From assembly GCA_020630615.1 (NCBI GenBank), contig JAHDBA010000031.1, positions 1 to 33,186 of the forward strand: a stretch of DNA of 33,186 nucleotides, written 5' to 3'. The position numbers and the translations under genes are program-made. Origin of the DNA: Myxococcota bacterium (GTDB lineage Bacteria > Myxococcota > UBA727 > JAHDBA01). Each line of letters starts with the position of its first letter. The first letter of the stretch is position 1. Positions 24,636 to 33,042 of this stretch are shown piece after piece. The notes beneath the pieces are model-generated. The model did not search any database. It had not been told where the DNA came from and saw only the letters and a program-made list of their open reading frames with translations.

Positions 24636-26650
24636 GTCAGATTCGTTGTCCTTACGGAATTGTTGGAAAGCGCCGTCAAGACCTTTGTAAGAGGCTGAAG
24701 AGAGTTCGATATGTGCATGGTCTCGTCTGGCGAGCCTACGCGACTCTGAGTTCGTTGATAGAGCTCTGCGTTAAACTTCGGAGCATCTTCTAAATCCCAT
24801 GATCTTCGATCGCGCTGGCGTAGCCGCTTTAAATACGTCTCTCGAATTTGGCTCGCTGCTTTCTCTTGATGCATCCGAGCGTGTGGGTCTGCGCTCAGAC
24901 TTTGACTCAGAGTGCCAGCGGAAAAGTATTGGTTCACGACGCTAACATAGAGGGGAATGTACTCTTCAAGTTCAACCATCGAAAGGTTTTTTGGAGCGTG
25001 GGTTAGACGAATCTTATCGACGGAAATCCGTGAGAAATTCAAATGGTTGAAAGTATGGAGTGTTTCGTACACTTCAAAGTTCTCTGCATCATTGGCGGAT
25101 ACGCTAAAGTTCATTGGTGCGAGAAGCGGCCTCTTGTATTCTTCTTGCGTTGTTCGAGGGCCAGTGAGTGCCTCCTCCCACACCGCTAATACCTGATCAA
25201 AAAGAAAGAGTCTTGGCCCCTCACGCACGATAAATGTAGAGCTGTCGAGAGCCAATGATTCAAGGCGGTGCGCGTTGCGAGAGTGAAGTTGTCCTTGCCG
25301 TGATTCCGCTTTGAACACTTGCGTCGAGGTAGGAGTTGAACTGTCACGCTCGGACATCTGTTCGCCGAGTTCTGTTCTTCCTCCTTGAACTTTAGAGCCT
25401 TCCTGTCGCGTACGCTGAGCGTGTTGGTAGACTTCGATCCATGATGGGTCGTTCCGCGTGTTTTCTCTTCTGCCCGAGGTTGCACCGAGCTTACTGAGGA
25501 AGATTGGTTGAACATTTCGCAAGCCATTTGAGTTCTCTCGTGCTGTCGCAGGATGAACACCTTTGAGGAGTGATTTTCGTGTGTCGCCGTGCTCATCCCA
25601 TAACTTTCCGGTGTATGCAAAGAGTGTTTCGTGAAGCATCTGGTCTTGGCGAAGCCGAACAGCAAGTTTTTGAGGATGAACATTCACGTCGAGGTTTTCT
25701 TGAGGTAGGTCGATCCAAACAATTAAGGGTGGGTGTTGACCTCTCGATATCCATGGGCGGCTCGCGAGTCGAAGAACTTTCAAAAGACCAGGATCTGGCA
25801 TCCAACGCCCGTTCAAAAACACGTGTGTGGCTCGTCGATCACGTCGCGCCGAACGGGTTGGTGCAACCGCAATACGAACGTTGATAGGCGACATTGCTTG
25901 TTGTGTGTTTTGTAAATTGTTTTTGTCATGCACGGTCCACAACGCGGCAGGGATGCCGGTTGCAACATTGAGTCGCTCTTTCAATTCTGAATGGAGCTTT
26001 TGGCCTTGTTCCTCATCAAGACTTTCATTGTTTTGACGCTCGGAACAGACCGCCGGCCATACGATAGGGCCTTTTCGCGGACGATGCATTTCGATGCGCA
26101 CCCAAGGGCGGGAAAGGGCGAGCGCATTTAGAACGTCGAGACACGCCCGTTCTTCTTTCGTAATATTTGAGACAAACTCGCGTCGTGCAGGTAGATTTTC
26201 AAAAAGTTTGTGAACCTGAACACGAGTGCCCTTTCGAATGGCTGAAGGTGCGATTTGGTTATTGTATTTTGTATTTAAAAGAAACGCCTCACTCGCATTC
26301 TTTGCTCGGCTCTCAATTTCAAGAGCACCCGCACTTGAAATCGCGTGCAGCGCTTCCCCGCGGAACCCAAGGGTGTTTAGCCTGAAAAGGTCTTTGTAGT
26401 CTCGTAGCTTACTGGTGTAATGGGCCTGTACGCTACGTTGAAGATCTTCTCTGGACATACCAATGCCGTCGTCAATCACTTCAATCTTTGAGAGACCACC
26501 TCGCTCCAGATGAACAACCAAAGAGGTGCAACTCGCGTCAAATGCATTTTCAACGAGTTCTTTCAAAGCTGCCGCAGGATTGGCAACAACCTCTCCAGCG
26601 GCAATCTGTGCCATCACCGGCTCTGACATCTTCTGAATCGTAGTGGTCAT
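24632..26650 (-). CDS. mutL: DNA mismatch repair protein MutL
   Basis: GHKL ATPase that links mismatch recognition by MutS to downstream repair. 672 residues. The N-terminal ATPase carries IQKMSEPVMAQIAAGEVV, KELVENAFDA (E31, N35), IDDGIGM (D60), HYTSKL, NTLGFRGEALHAISS and, later, HVFLNGRWMPD and DVNVHPQKLAVRL. A long variable linker follows. In the C-terminal domain the usual DQHAxxExxxxE endonuclease motif reads DQVLAVWEEAL and the CPHGRP motif is missing, so no metal-dependent nicking is expected, as in E. coli MutL. Start ATG 26650 chosen because the domain begins there; ATG 26692 would overlap the Nif3 gene. mutS is not in the window. Confidence 0.93.
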   Translation of the reverse strand: MTTTIQKMSEPVMAQIAAGEVVANPAAALKELVENAFDASCTSLVVHLERGGLSKIEVIDDGIGMSREDLQRSVQAHYTSKLRDYKDLFRLNTLGFRGEALHAISSAGALEIESRAKNASEAFLLNTKYNNQIAPSAIRKGTRVQVHKLFENLPARREFVSNITKEERACLDVLNALALSRPWVRIEMHRPRKGPIVWPAVCSERQNNESLDEEQGQKLHSELKERLNVATGIPAALWTVHDKNNLQNTQQAMSPINVRIAVAPTRSARRDRRATHVFLNGRWMPDPGLLKVLRLASRPWISRGQHPPLIVWIDLPQENLDVNVHPQKLAVRLRQDQMLHETLFAYTGKLWDEHGDTRKSLLKGVHPATARENSNGLRNVQPIFLSKLGATSGRRENTRNDPSWIEVYQHAQRTRQEGSKVQGGRTELGEQMSERDSSTPTSTQVFKAESRQGQLHSRNAHRLESLALDSSTFIVREGPRLFLFDQVLAVWEEALTGPRTTQEEYKRPLLAPMNFSVSANDAENFEVYETLHTFNHLNFSRISVDKIRLTHAPKNLSMVELEEYIPLYVSVVNQYFSAGTLSQSLSADPHARMHQEKAASQIRETYLKRLRQRDRRSWDLEDAPKFNAELYQRTQSRVGSPDETMHISNSLQPLTKVLTALSNNSVRTTNLT

Positions 26651-26657
26651 CGTCGCA

Positions 26658-27413
26658 TTATGCAGGGTTGGGCACGTCAATAAATTGAGCATCCAGATTT
26701 AATCTGGACCTTAAATGATCCGCAAGAAGGCGAGGGCCAAAGACTTCTGTGGCATGGTGACCCGCAGCAATAAAGTTGACTCCAGTCTCATCTGCAATTG
26801 CTTGAGAGTATTCGCTGATCTCACCCGTAATATATGCGTCCAGTCCATCATCAACTGCGCTGTGTATCCCATCAGGCGCGCCACCAGTACAAACCCCGAC
26901 CCTTTCAATCATGCTCGTCCCCGGACAGCAAATCGCATTCGGGTTTAGTCGCTCTGCACTTCTTCTAAAAAAGTCTTTTTGCGATATTGGTGTTGGCAGA
27001 GAACCTTTAAAACCAATTTTTTGACCTTTACTTTCATAAAAAGGTTCCAATGAATGTAAGCCGAGCGCCTCGCAAAGGCCCTTATTGTTGCCAAGGGTTG
27101 GGTGTGCGTCCATTGGTAAATGGTAGGCGAATAGGGAGACGCCGTTCGATAGAATCGACTGTATTCGTCTCCCAAGCCAACCGCGAATTGAGCGTATCCC
27201 GCCGCCCCAAACCAGCCCATGGTGCACCACGATAGCGTCTGCATCGATCGCATTCACCTTATCGATTAGCGCCTGATTTGCCGTTACACCACAAATCACT
27301 TTTTTTATGTTTCTCGAACCCTCGATTTGTAGTCCATTCTCACCATAATCTTTAAAGCGCTCCGGCGCATAGATTCGATTTAACTCAAGTTCAAACTCTT
27401 TGATTGCGAACAT
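26658..27413 (-). CDS. Nif3-like dinuclear metal protein (YbgI family)
   Basis: A 251-residue Nif3/YbgI (DUF34) protein, a widespread family with a two-metal site; an assigned GTP cyclohydrolase I type 2 name exists but its true activity is unsettled. Visible: the VVHHGLVWGG histidine pair, YHLPMDAHPTLGNN, CTGGAPDGI, ITGEISEYSQ and AAGHHATEVFGP, which together contribute the metal ligands. GGGG five bases before ATG 27413. The mutL start comes seven bases after the stop. Confidence 0.92.
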   Translation of the reverse strand: MFAIKEFELELNRIYAPERFKDYGENGLQIEGSRNIKKVICGVTANQALIDKVNAIDADAIVVHHGLVWGGGIRSIRGWLGRRIQSILSNGVSLFAYHLPMDAHPTLGNNKGLCEALGLHSLEPFYESKGQKIGFKGSLPTPISQKDFFRRSAERLNPNAICCPGTSMIERVGVCTGGAPDGIHSAVDDGLDAYITGEISEYSQAIADETGVNFIAAGHHATEVFGPRLLADHLRSRLNLDAQFIDVPNPA

Positions 27414-27470
27414 AGAAACCCCAGCAATATGTTAGTGAGTCATCAGCATAAAAAATCAGGACCGTGCTGG

Positions 27471-30137
27471 CTAAGGTTTGTCGTTCTTTCCAAGAATCAA
27501 CTTGTGAGTTCTTGATATTCCGCGAACATCACGGCGACGCACCTCAATCGAGTTGATGCCTCGTGCTTCGGTGGCGCGGAAGCGAGAATCACTTCGTGTA
27601 AACCACTCACCATCATCGATCCGCCATTCAATCTCGTCCAACACAGCAGAGTCTGGTGTGCGAACATATACTGAGCCATCATCACTCTGACGTAGTGAGA
27701 TACGTGGTGCACCAGAAAGCATAGGCGCAACCATCATTGCAGTACTCTTTTTCGAGTTCAAGTTAACAATTGTGAACTCGGTGGGCTCATTGTTGAGTCC
27801 CTGTTTCACCCGAAGTGTACCCTCTTGGACAATAATCGGCCCTCGCCAGCCGGATTGCCCCCTTCGAACAAGAAGAGAGTCACCATCATTAAAACTCAGA
27901 TGCTCGAGATCGTCTGCCCCTAAGGACCAATAGCCCTCATGGTCTAATACTGGGCGGAGAAGATTCCTTTCAATGCGACGAAGTGCGATACCTTCTGGGA
28001 GTTGTGTTGGTGTGTCGCTCGCAACTCGTGTGGAGCTTGAATCCTCTTCGATGTCAACGTAGACGTTCAAAAAAGTTGTTCCACCTGCGTTGCGCGTTTC
28101 AATTGCTGCAAGGGATGCGTCAGCCTCAATGCCAAGTGAAGATTGAATTGCTGCGGCCAAATCAACATCGATCTCGAAGTTACCTGCAAGTAAACTTCCT
28201 AAGAGCTCACCAACAATATCCGACAGAGTCCCACCAAAATCGACAATCGGCTCACCATCACTATTCACTTCATTTAAGAGTTCATTATAAACCTGCTCGA
28301 TACGGGTGAACTCGGGTGGTTGCGCAAGAGAAAGAATGAGTTGCTTCTCATTCTCAGGATTAATTATGACATTCAAACCTGTAACCAAATCGACATCGAT
28401 CGCCGCGACTCGGGCAAAGCGGTCAAAAACATGATAATAGAAAGAGATTTGGACATTATGCCAAGAAAAACTCAGGTGTGGGTCTTCCGGCGTTCCTTGG
28501 CCAAGCTGCATCAACGCCGGCTCGCTAGGACTCAGCGTAATCAACACTGGAGATTCCGCTTCAGAAAAGCGCCGTACGTTTGCTTCTGGGAAGAAGGTAT
28601 CCAGCAGCCGCGTATTGAGAACGACACCACCATTCGAGAGTCCGTAGATTGCGTTTGAGTCGAACTCCAAACACAATGCCCCAGAGTTGTATGCTGCGAA
28701 GAAGGCTTGATTGAGTACGGGTTCAGCGATAGACGCGCCTACAGCGTATGCATCGCCATTGTAATTGCCGTCAAGTGCCGGCGAGCGAACTACATTAAAG
28801 TCAGCGCTTTCATAGAGCTGCAGAAATTCAGACGCCGACAACTCGGGTACGCAAGGATGGATGGTCGGTCGCATTTCAAGATTGCCTTCACCTTTCTCAA
28901 TTGCTGCAAACTGTGAGCCCAAAATAACATCCATACCTTTTGCTTCATCGCAATTGCCGCCTGTACAGTTCACACTAAATGCATCTCCCATAGGAGTAAC
29001 GTTCAGACCAATATCGTTAACTGTCGGCCCAAAGAGGGTTGGGACAGTATCGCTAAGACTGATACGCTGAGCGAGAGAGAGTGGGGCACCGTCGATACCA
29101 TCGAGAGCACGCCGAATAACCAGATTCATGATATCGCCTAAAAAGTCATCGACGATGTTTTCTACCGTGCCCAAGATTCCAACCATCACATCGAGAACCA
29201 ACTCCGAGACATTGCAGGCAGTTTGACATTCATTGTTTGGGTACCCGGAGGTCAAGCCATCGGTGCATAGATCTGTACAATAGGGTTCGTTGGGGAATTC
29301 TCGGCATGGAAGGGGTTGCTCCATTTCAAAGGCGTTTCGATTTAAGGAACCCAAATCAAGTCCACCAAACTCAATTGAAAGACGAAGGCACTCGCCCTGA
29401 CCCAGGTCGCAAGTCGCACCTGAATCGACATCGGGGTAGATGATCATCGAAATGGTTGATTGCGTAATCCCACCGCACGCACCGCCTGTGGATGGCGGAC
29501 AAACTTCGGGGTTTGCTCCGTAAATATCGCACGCAATGTCAGACAAGGGCAGCCCAAAGGGCTCAGTTCTGAAGTACAAGCGAGAGTCGATCCCAATTGG
29601 CACTTCAAAAAACTCGACAAACAAACCACTGGCATTTGCAGTGAGCGTTTCTCCCGCTTGGGTCACCACGGTGTCACCGGCAGCTACAAAACGGACATCA
29701 ATATTGTTTTCAATTGCATCAATGCCGATTAAAACATTCGAGTCATAGACTTCGTCTTGGTCGTCAATGTCTCGCCCAAGACTGACATCCGCCCATTGGG
29801 ATGAAGTTAGAACGACAGGCTGTTGTTGACCAAAGGGAATCCGAAGCCAACCACCTGAGATGTCAAGGTTGTCTCCAAGTGCACCTCTTAAGATGGGTCC
29901 AATGTTATCTTTAATAAAGTTTAGAAGAAGCTGGTTTGTTCGAAAGCGAATCCCTTCATCGACTCGCTCTGTTCCAACAGAATCGTCCAGTGAGCTAATG
30001 CCACCACATCCTTGTGCAGATGCATCGTTGGAGCTTCCTCCGCAGCCACCACTGCAACCGTAGAGCATAGAGGACATCAAAAGAACACTGGCAAGATTTT
30101 TTATGCCGGTAGCGAGTTTGCAGCGATTTCGTCTCAT
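27471..30137 (-). CDS. Large exported lipoprotein, function unknown
   Basis: An 888-residue protein: hydrophobic signal (LASVLLMSSMLYGC), lipobox LYGC with Cys28, then a Cys/Gly-rich linker. The body has alternating beta-strand and amphipathic-helix stretches (FRTNQLLLNFIKDNIGPILRG; SELVLDVMVGILGTVENIVD; AAIDVDLVTGLNVI) and many cysteines in the first half, including CREFPNEPYCTDLC. The strand/helix mix faintly suggests lipid-binding tubular folds, but no domain is claimed. The C-terminal 100 residues look like an Ig-type domain (EWRIDDGEWFTRSD, INSIEVRRRDVRG). AAGGA lies seven bases before ATG 30137, just after a stable hairpin. It sits between pnp and the nif3-mutL-miaA genes. Confidence 0.75.
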   Translation of the reverse strand: MRRNRCKLATGIKNLASVLLMSSMLYGCSGGCGGSSNDASAQGCGGISSLDDSVGTERVDEGIRFRTNQLLLNFIKDNIGPILRGALGDNLDISGGWLRIPFGQQQPVVLTSSQWADVSLGRDIDDQDEVYDSNVLIGIDAIENNIDVRFVAAGDTVVTQAGETLTANASGLFVEFFEVPIGIDSRLYFRTEPFGLPLSDIACDIYGANPEVCPPSTGGACGGITQSTISMIIYPDVDSGATCDLGQGECLRLSIEFGGLDLGSLNRNAFEMEQPLPCREFPNEPYCTDLCTDGLTSGYPNNECQTACNVSELVLDVMVGILGTVENIVDDFLGDIMNLVIRRALDGIDGAPLSLAQRISLSDTVPTLFGPTVNDIGLNVTPMGDAFSVNCTGGNCDEAKGMDVILGSQFAAIEKGEGNLEMRPTIHPCVPELSASEFLQLYESADFNVVRSPALDGNYNGDAYAVGASIAEPVLNQAFFAAYNSGALCLEFDSNAIYGLSNGGVVLNTRLLDTFFPEANVRRFSEAESPVLITLSPSEPALMQLGQGTPEDPHLSFSWHNVQISFYYHVFDRFARVAAIDVDLVTGLNVIINPENEKQLILSLAQPPEFTRIEQVYNELLNEVNSDGEPIVDFGGTLSDIVGELLGSLLAGNFEIDVDLAAAIQSSLGIEADASLAAIETRNAGGTTFLNVYVDIEEDSSSTRVASDTPTQLPEGIALRRIERNLLRPVLDHEGYWSLGADDLEHLSFNDGDSLLVRRGQSGWRGPIIVQEGTLRVKQGLNNEPTEFTIVNLNSKKSTAMMVAPMLSGAPRISLRQSDDGSVYVRTPDSAVLDEIEWRIDDGEWFTRSDSRFRATEARGINSIEVRRRDVRGISRTHKLILGKNDKP

Positions 30138-30154
30138 AATCTGATCCTTCCTAA

Positions 30155-30179
30155 ATCCACCGTGCGTGACACGGTGGAT
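30155..30179 (-). other. 10-bp hairpin between pnp and the lipoprotein gene
   Basis: ATCCACCGTG (30155-30164) pairs perfectly with CACGGTGGAT (30170-30179), loop CGTGA. On the - strand it is not followed by T's and ends two or three bases before the lipoprotein Shine-Dalgarno site, so a 3'-end-protecting or translation-affecting mRNA structure is likelier than a terminator. Confidence 0.6.
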
Positions 30180-30233
30180 AGTGGCGACAGAGCTTGTCTA
30201 TCAACGTAATAACAGAGGGCGGGGCACCCTGCA

Positions 30234-32399
30234 TTAGGCGCTTGCAACGCTCCCGACTTCCGCACCATCTGCTTGTTTTCGCGAAAGTCTGATTTTCCCG
30301 TCACGCTCAATACGAATAACTTTGACGTTGACCTCATCACCTTCTTGTACGACGTCGGTAACTTTCTCGACACGCTTGTCTGCAAGCTCTGAGATGTGAA
30401 CCAGGCCGTCGCAACCGTTAAAGATCTCAACAAATGCACCGAAGTCGACACATCGCTTCACGACACCGCGATAAATCATATTCATGATTGGCTCTTGGGT
30501 AAGCTCTTCAATGATATTCTTCGCTTCAATGGTACTTGGGCCAATTCCAAAGATTTGGACGCTACCATTGTCTTCAATGCTCACCTTCGCATTTGTTCTC
30601 ATCGTAATATCACGAATTGTTTTGCCGCCAGGGCCGATGACATCACGAATCTTGTCAGGATTAATTTTCATTTCAAGAATTCGAGGGGCTGTCTCAGAAA
30701 GTTCATCGCGGTGTTTGGTGATCGCTTTGCCCATTTCATTCAAAATGTGCAGGCGGCCTTCTTTGGCTTGATTAAGGGCTGTGGTCATAATCTCGCGGGT
30801 TAACCCGTCGATTTTGATATCCATTTGAATCGCGACGATACCTTTTTCGGTACCGCAAACTTTAAAATCCATATCACCAATGTGGTCCTCATCACCAAGA
30901 ATATCAGAAAGAACTGCGATCTTGTCGTCTTCTTGGATTAAGCCCATTGCTATCCCAGCAACCGGGCAACGAAGCGGGACGCCAGCATCCATTAGAGCCA
31001 TGCTCGCTCCACACACACTTGCCATCGAGCTTGAACCGTTTGACTCTGTGATCTCCGATACAACACGCAAAGTATAGGGGAAGTTTTCAGCTTCAGGGAT
31101 TACCGAACGAACAGCACGGGTAGCAAGTGCACCATGGCCCATTTCTCGCCGAGAGGTACTGCGGAGCGGACGCGCCTCACCCACAGAGAAAGGCGGGAAG
31201 TTGTAATGAAGCATAAAGCGTTCGAAGTGCTCTCCCATGAGAGTGTCGAGTTTTTGCTCATCTTCACGTGTGCCTAGGGTCGCTGTCACAATTGCCTGCG
31301 TCTCTCCGCGTGTGAACACCGACGAACCATGTGTTCGTGGAAGTACTTTTGTTTCACAGTCAATAGCTCGGATATCCGTAAATGCACGGCCATCCAAACG
31401 TGCTTTCTCATTCACCGTTGTTTGACGAATGTGGTTGGCTTTAACGGTGCCAAAGTATTTTGAGATCTCAGAGGATACTTGCTCGTAGGCATCTTCACCC
31501 AGCTCTTCTTTGAGCGTCTCTTTTGTCACAGCCTTAACCGCATCGATCTCTGCGTATCGTGCTATTTTGTCGCGTGTCGCAATTGCGTTAACAATGCCTT
31601 TGTCGTGGGCAGTCTTTTCAACTTTTGCAAAAAGCTCTGCGTCGATCTCAGGCGCTTCAAAGACCATTTTATCTTTGCCAACCTTGGCGCGCATATCGTG
31701 GCAGCTTTGAATAACGTCTTGGCCCGCTTCATGAGCGAAAAAGAGGGCTTCAACCATTTCTTCTTCAGAGAGTTCGTCGGCCCCACCTTCAACCATTACT
31801 ATCGCATCCTTCGAAACGGCCACAACCAAATCGAGGTCAGAATCCTGCTTTTGTGTTTCGGTTGGCGCAGCGATCAATGTTCCATTGACACGGGCAACGC
31901 GAACGCCGGCAATGGGTCCGGACTCTGGTGCAAAAGGGAGTTCCGACACGTGCAGTGCCATCGATGCAGCACAAAGAGCAAGAGCATCGGTATCGTGCTC
32001 GCCATCATGCGATAGCACTGTGGTCACGATTTGAACATCGTCGCGAAATCCATCTGGGAAAAGTGGACGAATAGAGCGATCGGTAATGCGAGCGTTGAGA
32101 ATCTCGTGTTCCCGCGGACGCGTCTCACGTTTGAAAAAACCTCCAGGTATTTTCCCGGCTGCGTATGCCTTTTCAATATATTCACAAGTTAAAGGGAAGA
32201 AGTCTGTGCCTGGACGAGAGGGTCCGGTACATACTGTAGTTAAAATGACACTGTCACCCCATCGAGCTACGATGGATGCAGAAGTTTGTTTGGCAATTTT
32301 GCCAAACTCGAAAGTCATCTCGGTGTCGCCGACTTTGACACTTAGGTGATGCGATTTGGAAGAGTTGTGGTTGTTGCGGATAAGTTGATTTTCACTCAT
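30234..32399 (-). CDS. pnp: Polyribonucleotide nucleotidyltransferase (PNPase)
   Basis: Phosphorolytic 3'-5' exoribonuclease of mRNA decay. 721 residues from ATG 32399, which follows AAAGG; the frame upstream to 32462 runs through the leader structures. Domains in order: RNase PH 1 (TTVCTGPSRPGTDFFPLTC, GGFFKRETRPREHEIL), helical linker, catalytic RNase PH 2 (RLDGRAFTDIRAID, RTHGSSVFTRGETQ, MGHGALATRA, ITESNGSSSMASVCG), KH domain with IGPGGKTIRDI, and S1 domain (YRGVVKRCVDFGAFVEIF ... IRLSRKQ) ending soon after. Follows rpsO, the classic rpsO-pnp order, but a terminator and leader structures separate them. Confidence 0.97.
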   Translation of the reverse strand: MSENQLIRNNHNSSKSHHLSVKVGDTEMTFEFGKIAKQTSASIVARWGDSVILTTVCTGPSRPGTDFFPLTCEYIEKAYAAGKIPGGFFKRETRPREHEILNARITDRSIRPLFPDGFRDDVQIVTTVLSHDGEHDTDALALCAASMALHVSELPFAPESGPIAGVRVARVNGTLIAAPTETQKQDSDLDLVVAVSKDAIVMVEGGADELSEEEMVEALFFAHEAGQDVIQSCHDMRAKVGKDKMVFEAPEIDAELFAKVEKTAHDKGIVNAIATRDKIARYAEIDAVKAVTKETLKEELGEDAYEQVSSEISKYFGTVKANHIRQTTVNEKARLDGRAFTDIRAIDCETKVLPRTHGSSVFTRGETQAIVTATLGTREDEQKLDTLMGEHFERFMLHYNFPPFSVGEARPLRSTSRREMGHGALATRAVRSVIPEAENFPYTLRVVSEITESNGSSSMASVCGASMALMDAGVPLRCPVAGIAMGLIQEDDKIAVLSDILGDEDHIGDMDFKVCGTEKGIVAIQMDIKIDGLTREIMTTALNQAKEGRLHILNEMGKAITKHRDELSETAPRILEMKINPDKIRDVIGPGGKTIRDITMRTNAKVSIEDNGSVQIFGIGPSTIEAKNIIEELTQEPIMNMIYRGVVKRCVDFGAFVEIFNGCDGLVHISELADKRVEKVTDVVQEGDEVNVKVIRIERDGKIRLSRKQADGAEVGSVASA

Positions 32400-32428
32400 G
32401 TGATCTACCTTTTGTTCTATTTTTCTTA

Positions 32429-32590
32429 TTGAGATCTTTAGATGAGATCCAAGCGCTTGCAAGGGGCACCAACGCTGCTACTCATGCTATTTTATGTCGA
32501 GGTGCGTTAGGTTAGAGAGCGCAGCACTTTCTCGTGAGAGTCACCGGAATGGTGAGAGATGTTCGGGGGGACACTATAAACAACTGCCAT
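32429..32590 (-). promoter_or_regulatory. Structured pnp leader region
   Basis: Between the rpsO terminator and pnp lie a hairpin 32541-32555 (TCACC/GGTGA, loop GGAAT), the palindrome CAAGCGCTTG at 32450-32459, and a hairpin 32429-32452 (TTGAGATCT with AGATCCAA, one bulge) ending about nine bases before the AAAGG ribosome site. TATAGT (complement of 32573-32578) is a possible -10, with no good -35. E. coli pnp is autoregulated through leader hairpins cut by RNase III; a similar role here is inference. Confidence 0.4.
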
Positions 32591-32617
32591 AAAAAAAAGA
32601 TGCACAGTGTGCACCTT
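32591..32617 (-). terminator. Intrinsic terminator after rpsO
   Basis: On the - strand AAGGTGCAC (complement of 32609-32617) pairs with GTGCATCTT (complement of 32597-32605), nine pairs with one wobble, loop ACT, followed by a T run (32591-32596). It lies 30 bases after the rpsO stop. Confidence 0.85.
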
Positions 32618-32646
32618 GATGAGCTTAAGTTGAAGCTGAGAATAAG

Positions 32647-32910
32647 TTAACGGCGTAGGCCGAGTGATGCAATCGTCTCGCGATAGCTATCAAAATTTTT
32701 CTTCTTCAAATAAGTCAAAAGGTTCCGACGCTTTGAAACGCTTTTGAGAAGCCCTCTACGGCTATGATGGTCGTGTTTATGGGTTTTGAAATGTTCGGTA
32801 AGATGTTTAATCTTATGGGTTAAGAGTGCGATTTGCACCTCTGCTGAACCGGTATCACCATCTTTCTTTGCATACTTTGCAATGATTGCATCACGATCTT
32901 CGATAAACAT
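32647..32910 (-). CDS. rpsO: 30S ribosomal protein uS15
   Basis: Primary rRNA-binding protein of the small-subunit platform. 87 residues (usual 87-89) with [51 protein letters not shown] and end SLGLRR, all diagnostic. Strong AAGGAG eight bases before ATG 32910. Followed by a terminator and pnp. Upstream is not truB, the frequent partner, but a thioesterase-like gene. Confidence 0.98.
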   Translation of the reverse strand: MFIEDRDAIIAKYAKKDGDTGSAEVQIALLTHKIKHLTEHFKTHKHDHHSRRGLLKSVSKRRNLLTYLKKKNFDSYRETIASLGLRR

Positions 32911-32939
32911 TGTTGAGACTCCTTATCTCGACACCAAGA

Positions 32940-32958
32940 AGTCAGCACCGTGCCGACT
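32940..32958 (-). promoter_or_regulatory. Hairpin in the rpsO leader
   Basis: AGTCAGCA (32940-32947) pairs with TGCCGACT (32951-32958), eight base pairs, loop of three; on the - strand the stem contains a G-U beside G-C pairs. uS15 represses its own mRNA in several bacteria by binding leader structures that contain a G-U/G-C element, so this is a candidate site, unproven. Confidence 0.35.
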
Positions 32959-32972
32959 AAAGGTCAATGCAA

Positions 32973-33000
32973 ACCCTAAGATACAGTTTCGGAGTGTCAA
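32973..33000 (-). promoter_or_regulatory. Candidate rpsO promoter
   Basis: On the - strand TTGACA (complement of 32995-33000, perfect -35) is followed after 16 bases by TAGGGT (complement of 32973-32978), a -10 that keeps the T-A and final T positions. It lies just after the thioesterase stop. Confidence 0.5.
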
Positions 33001-33042
33001 GAGGTGGGCTGCTTTCTGGTTTTAAGGCGTTGAGTCCGAGCT

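Noticed and set aside
31479..32015. 178-codon + strand frame opposite pnp
   Set aside because: Antisense shadow of PNPase with Cys/Phe-rich nonsense composition.
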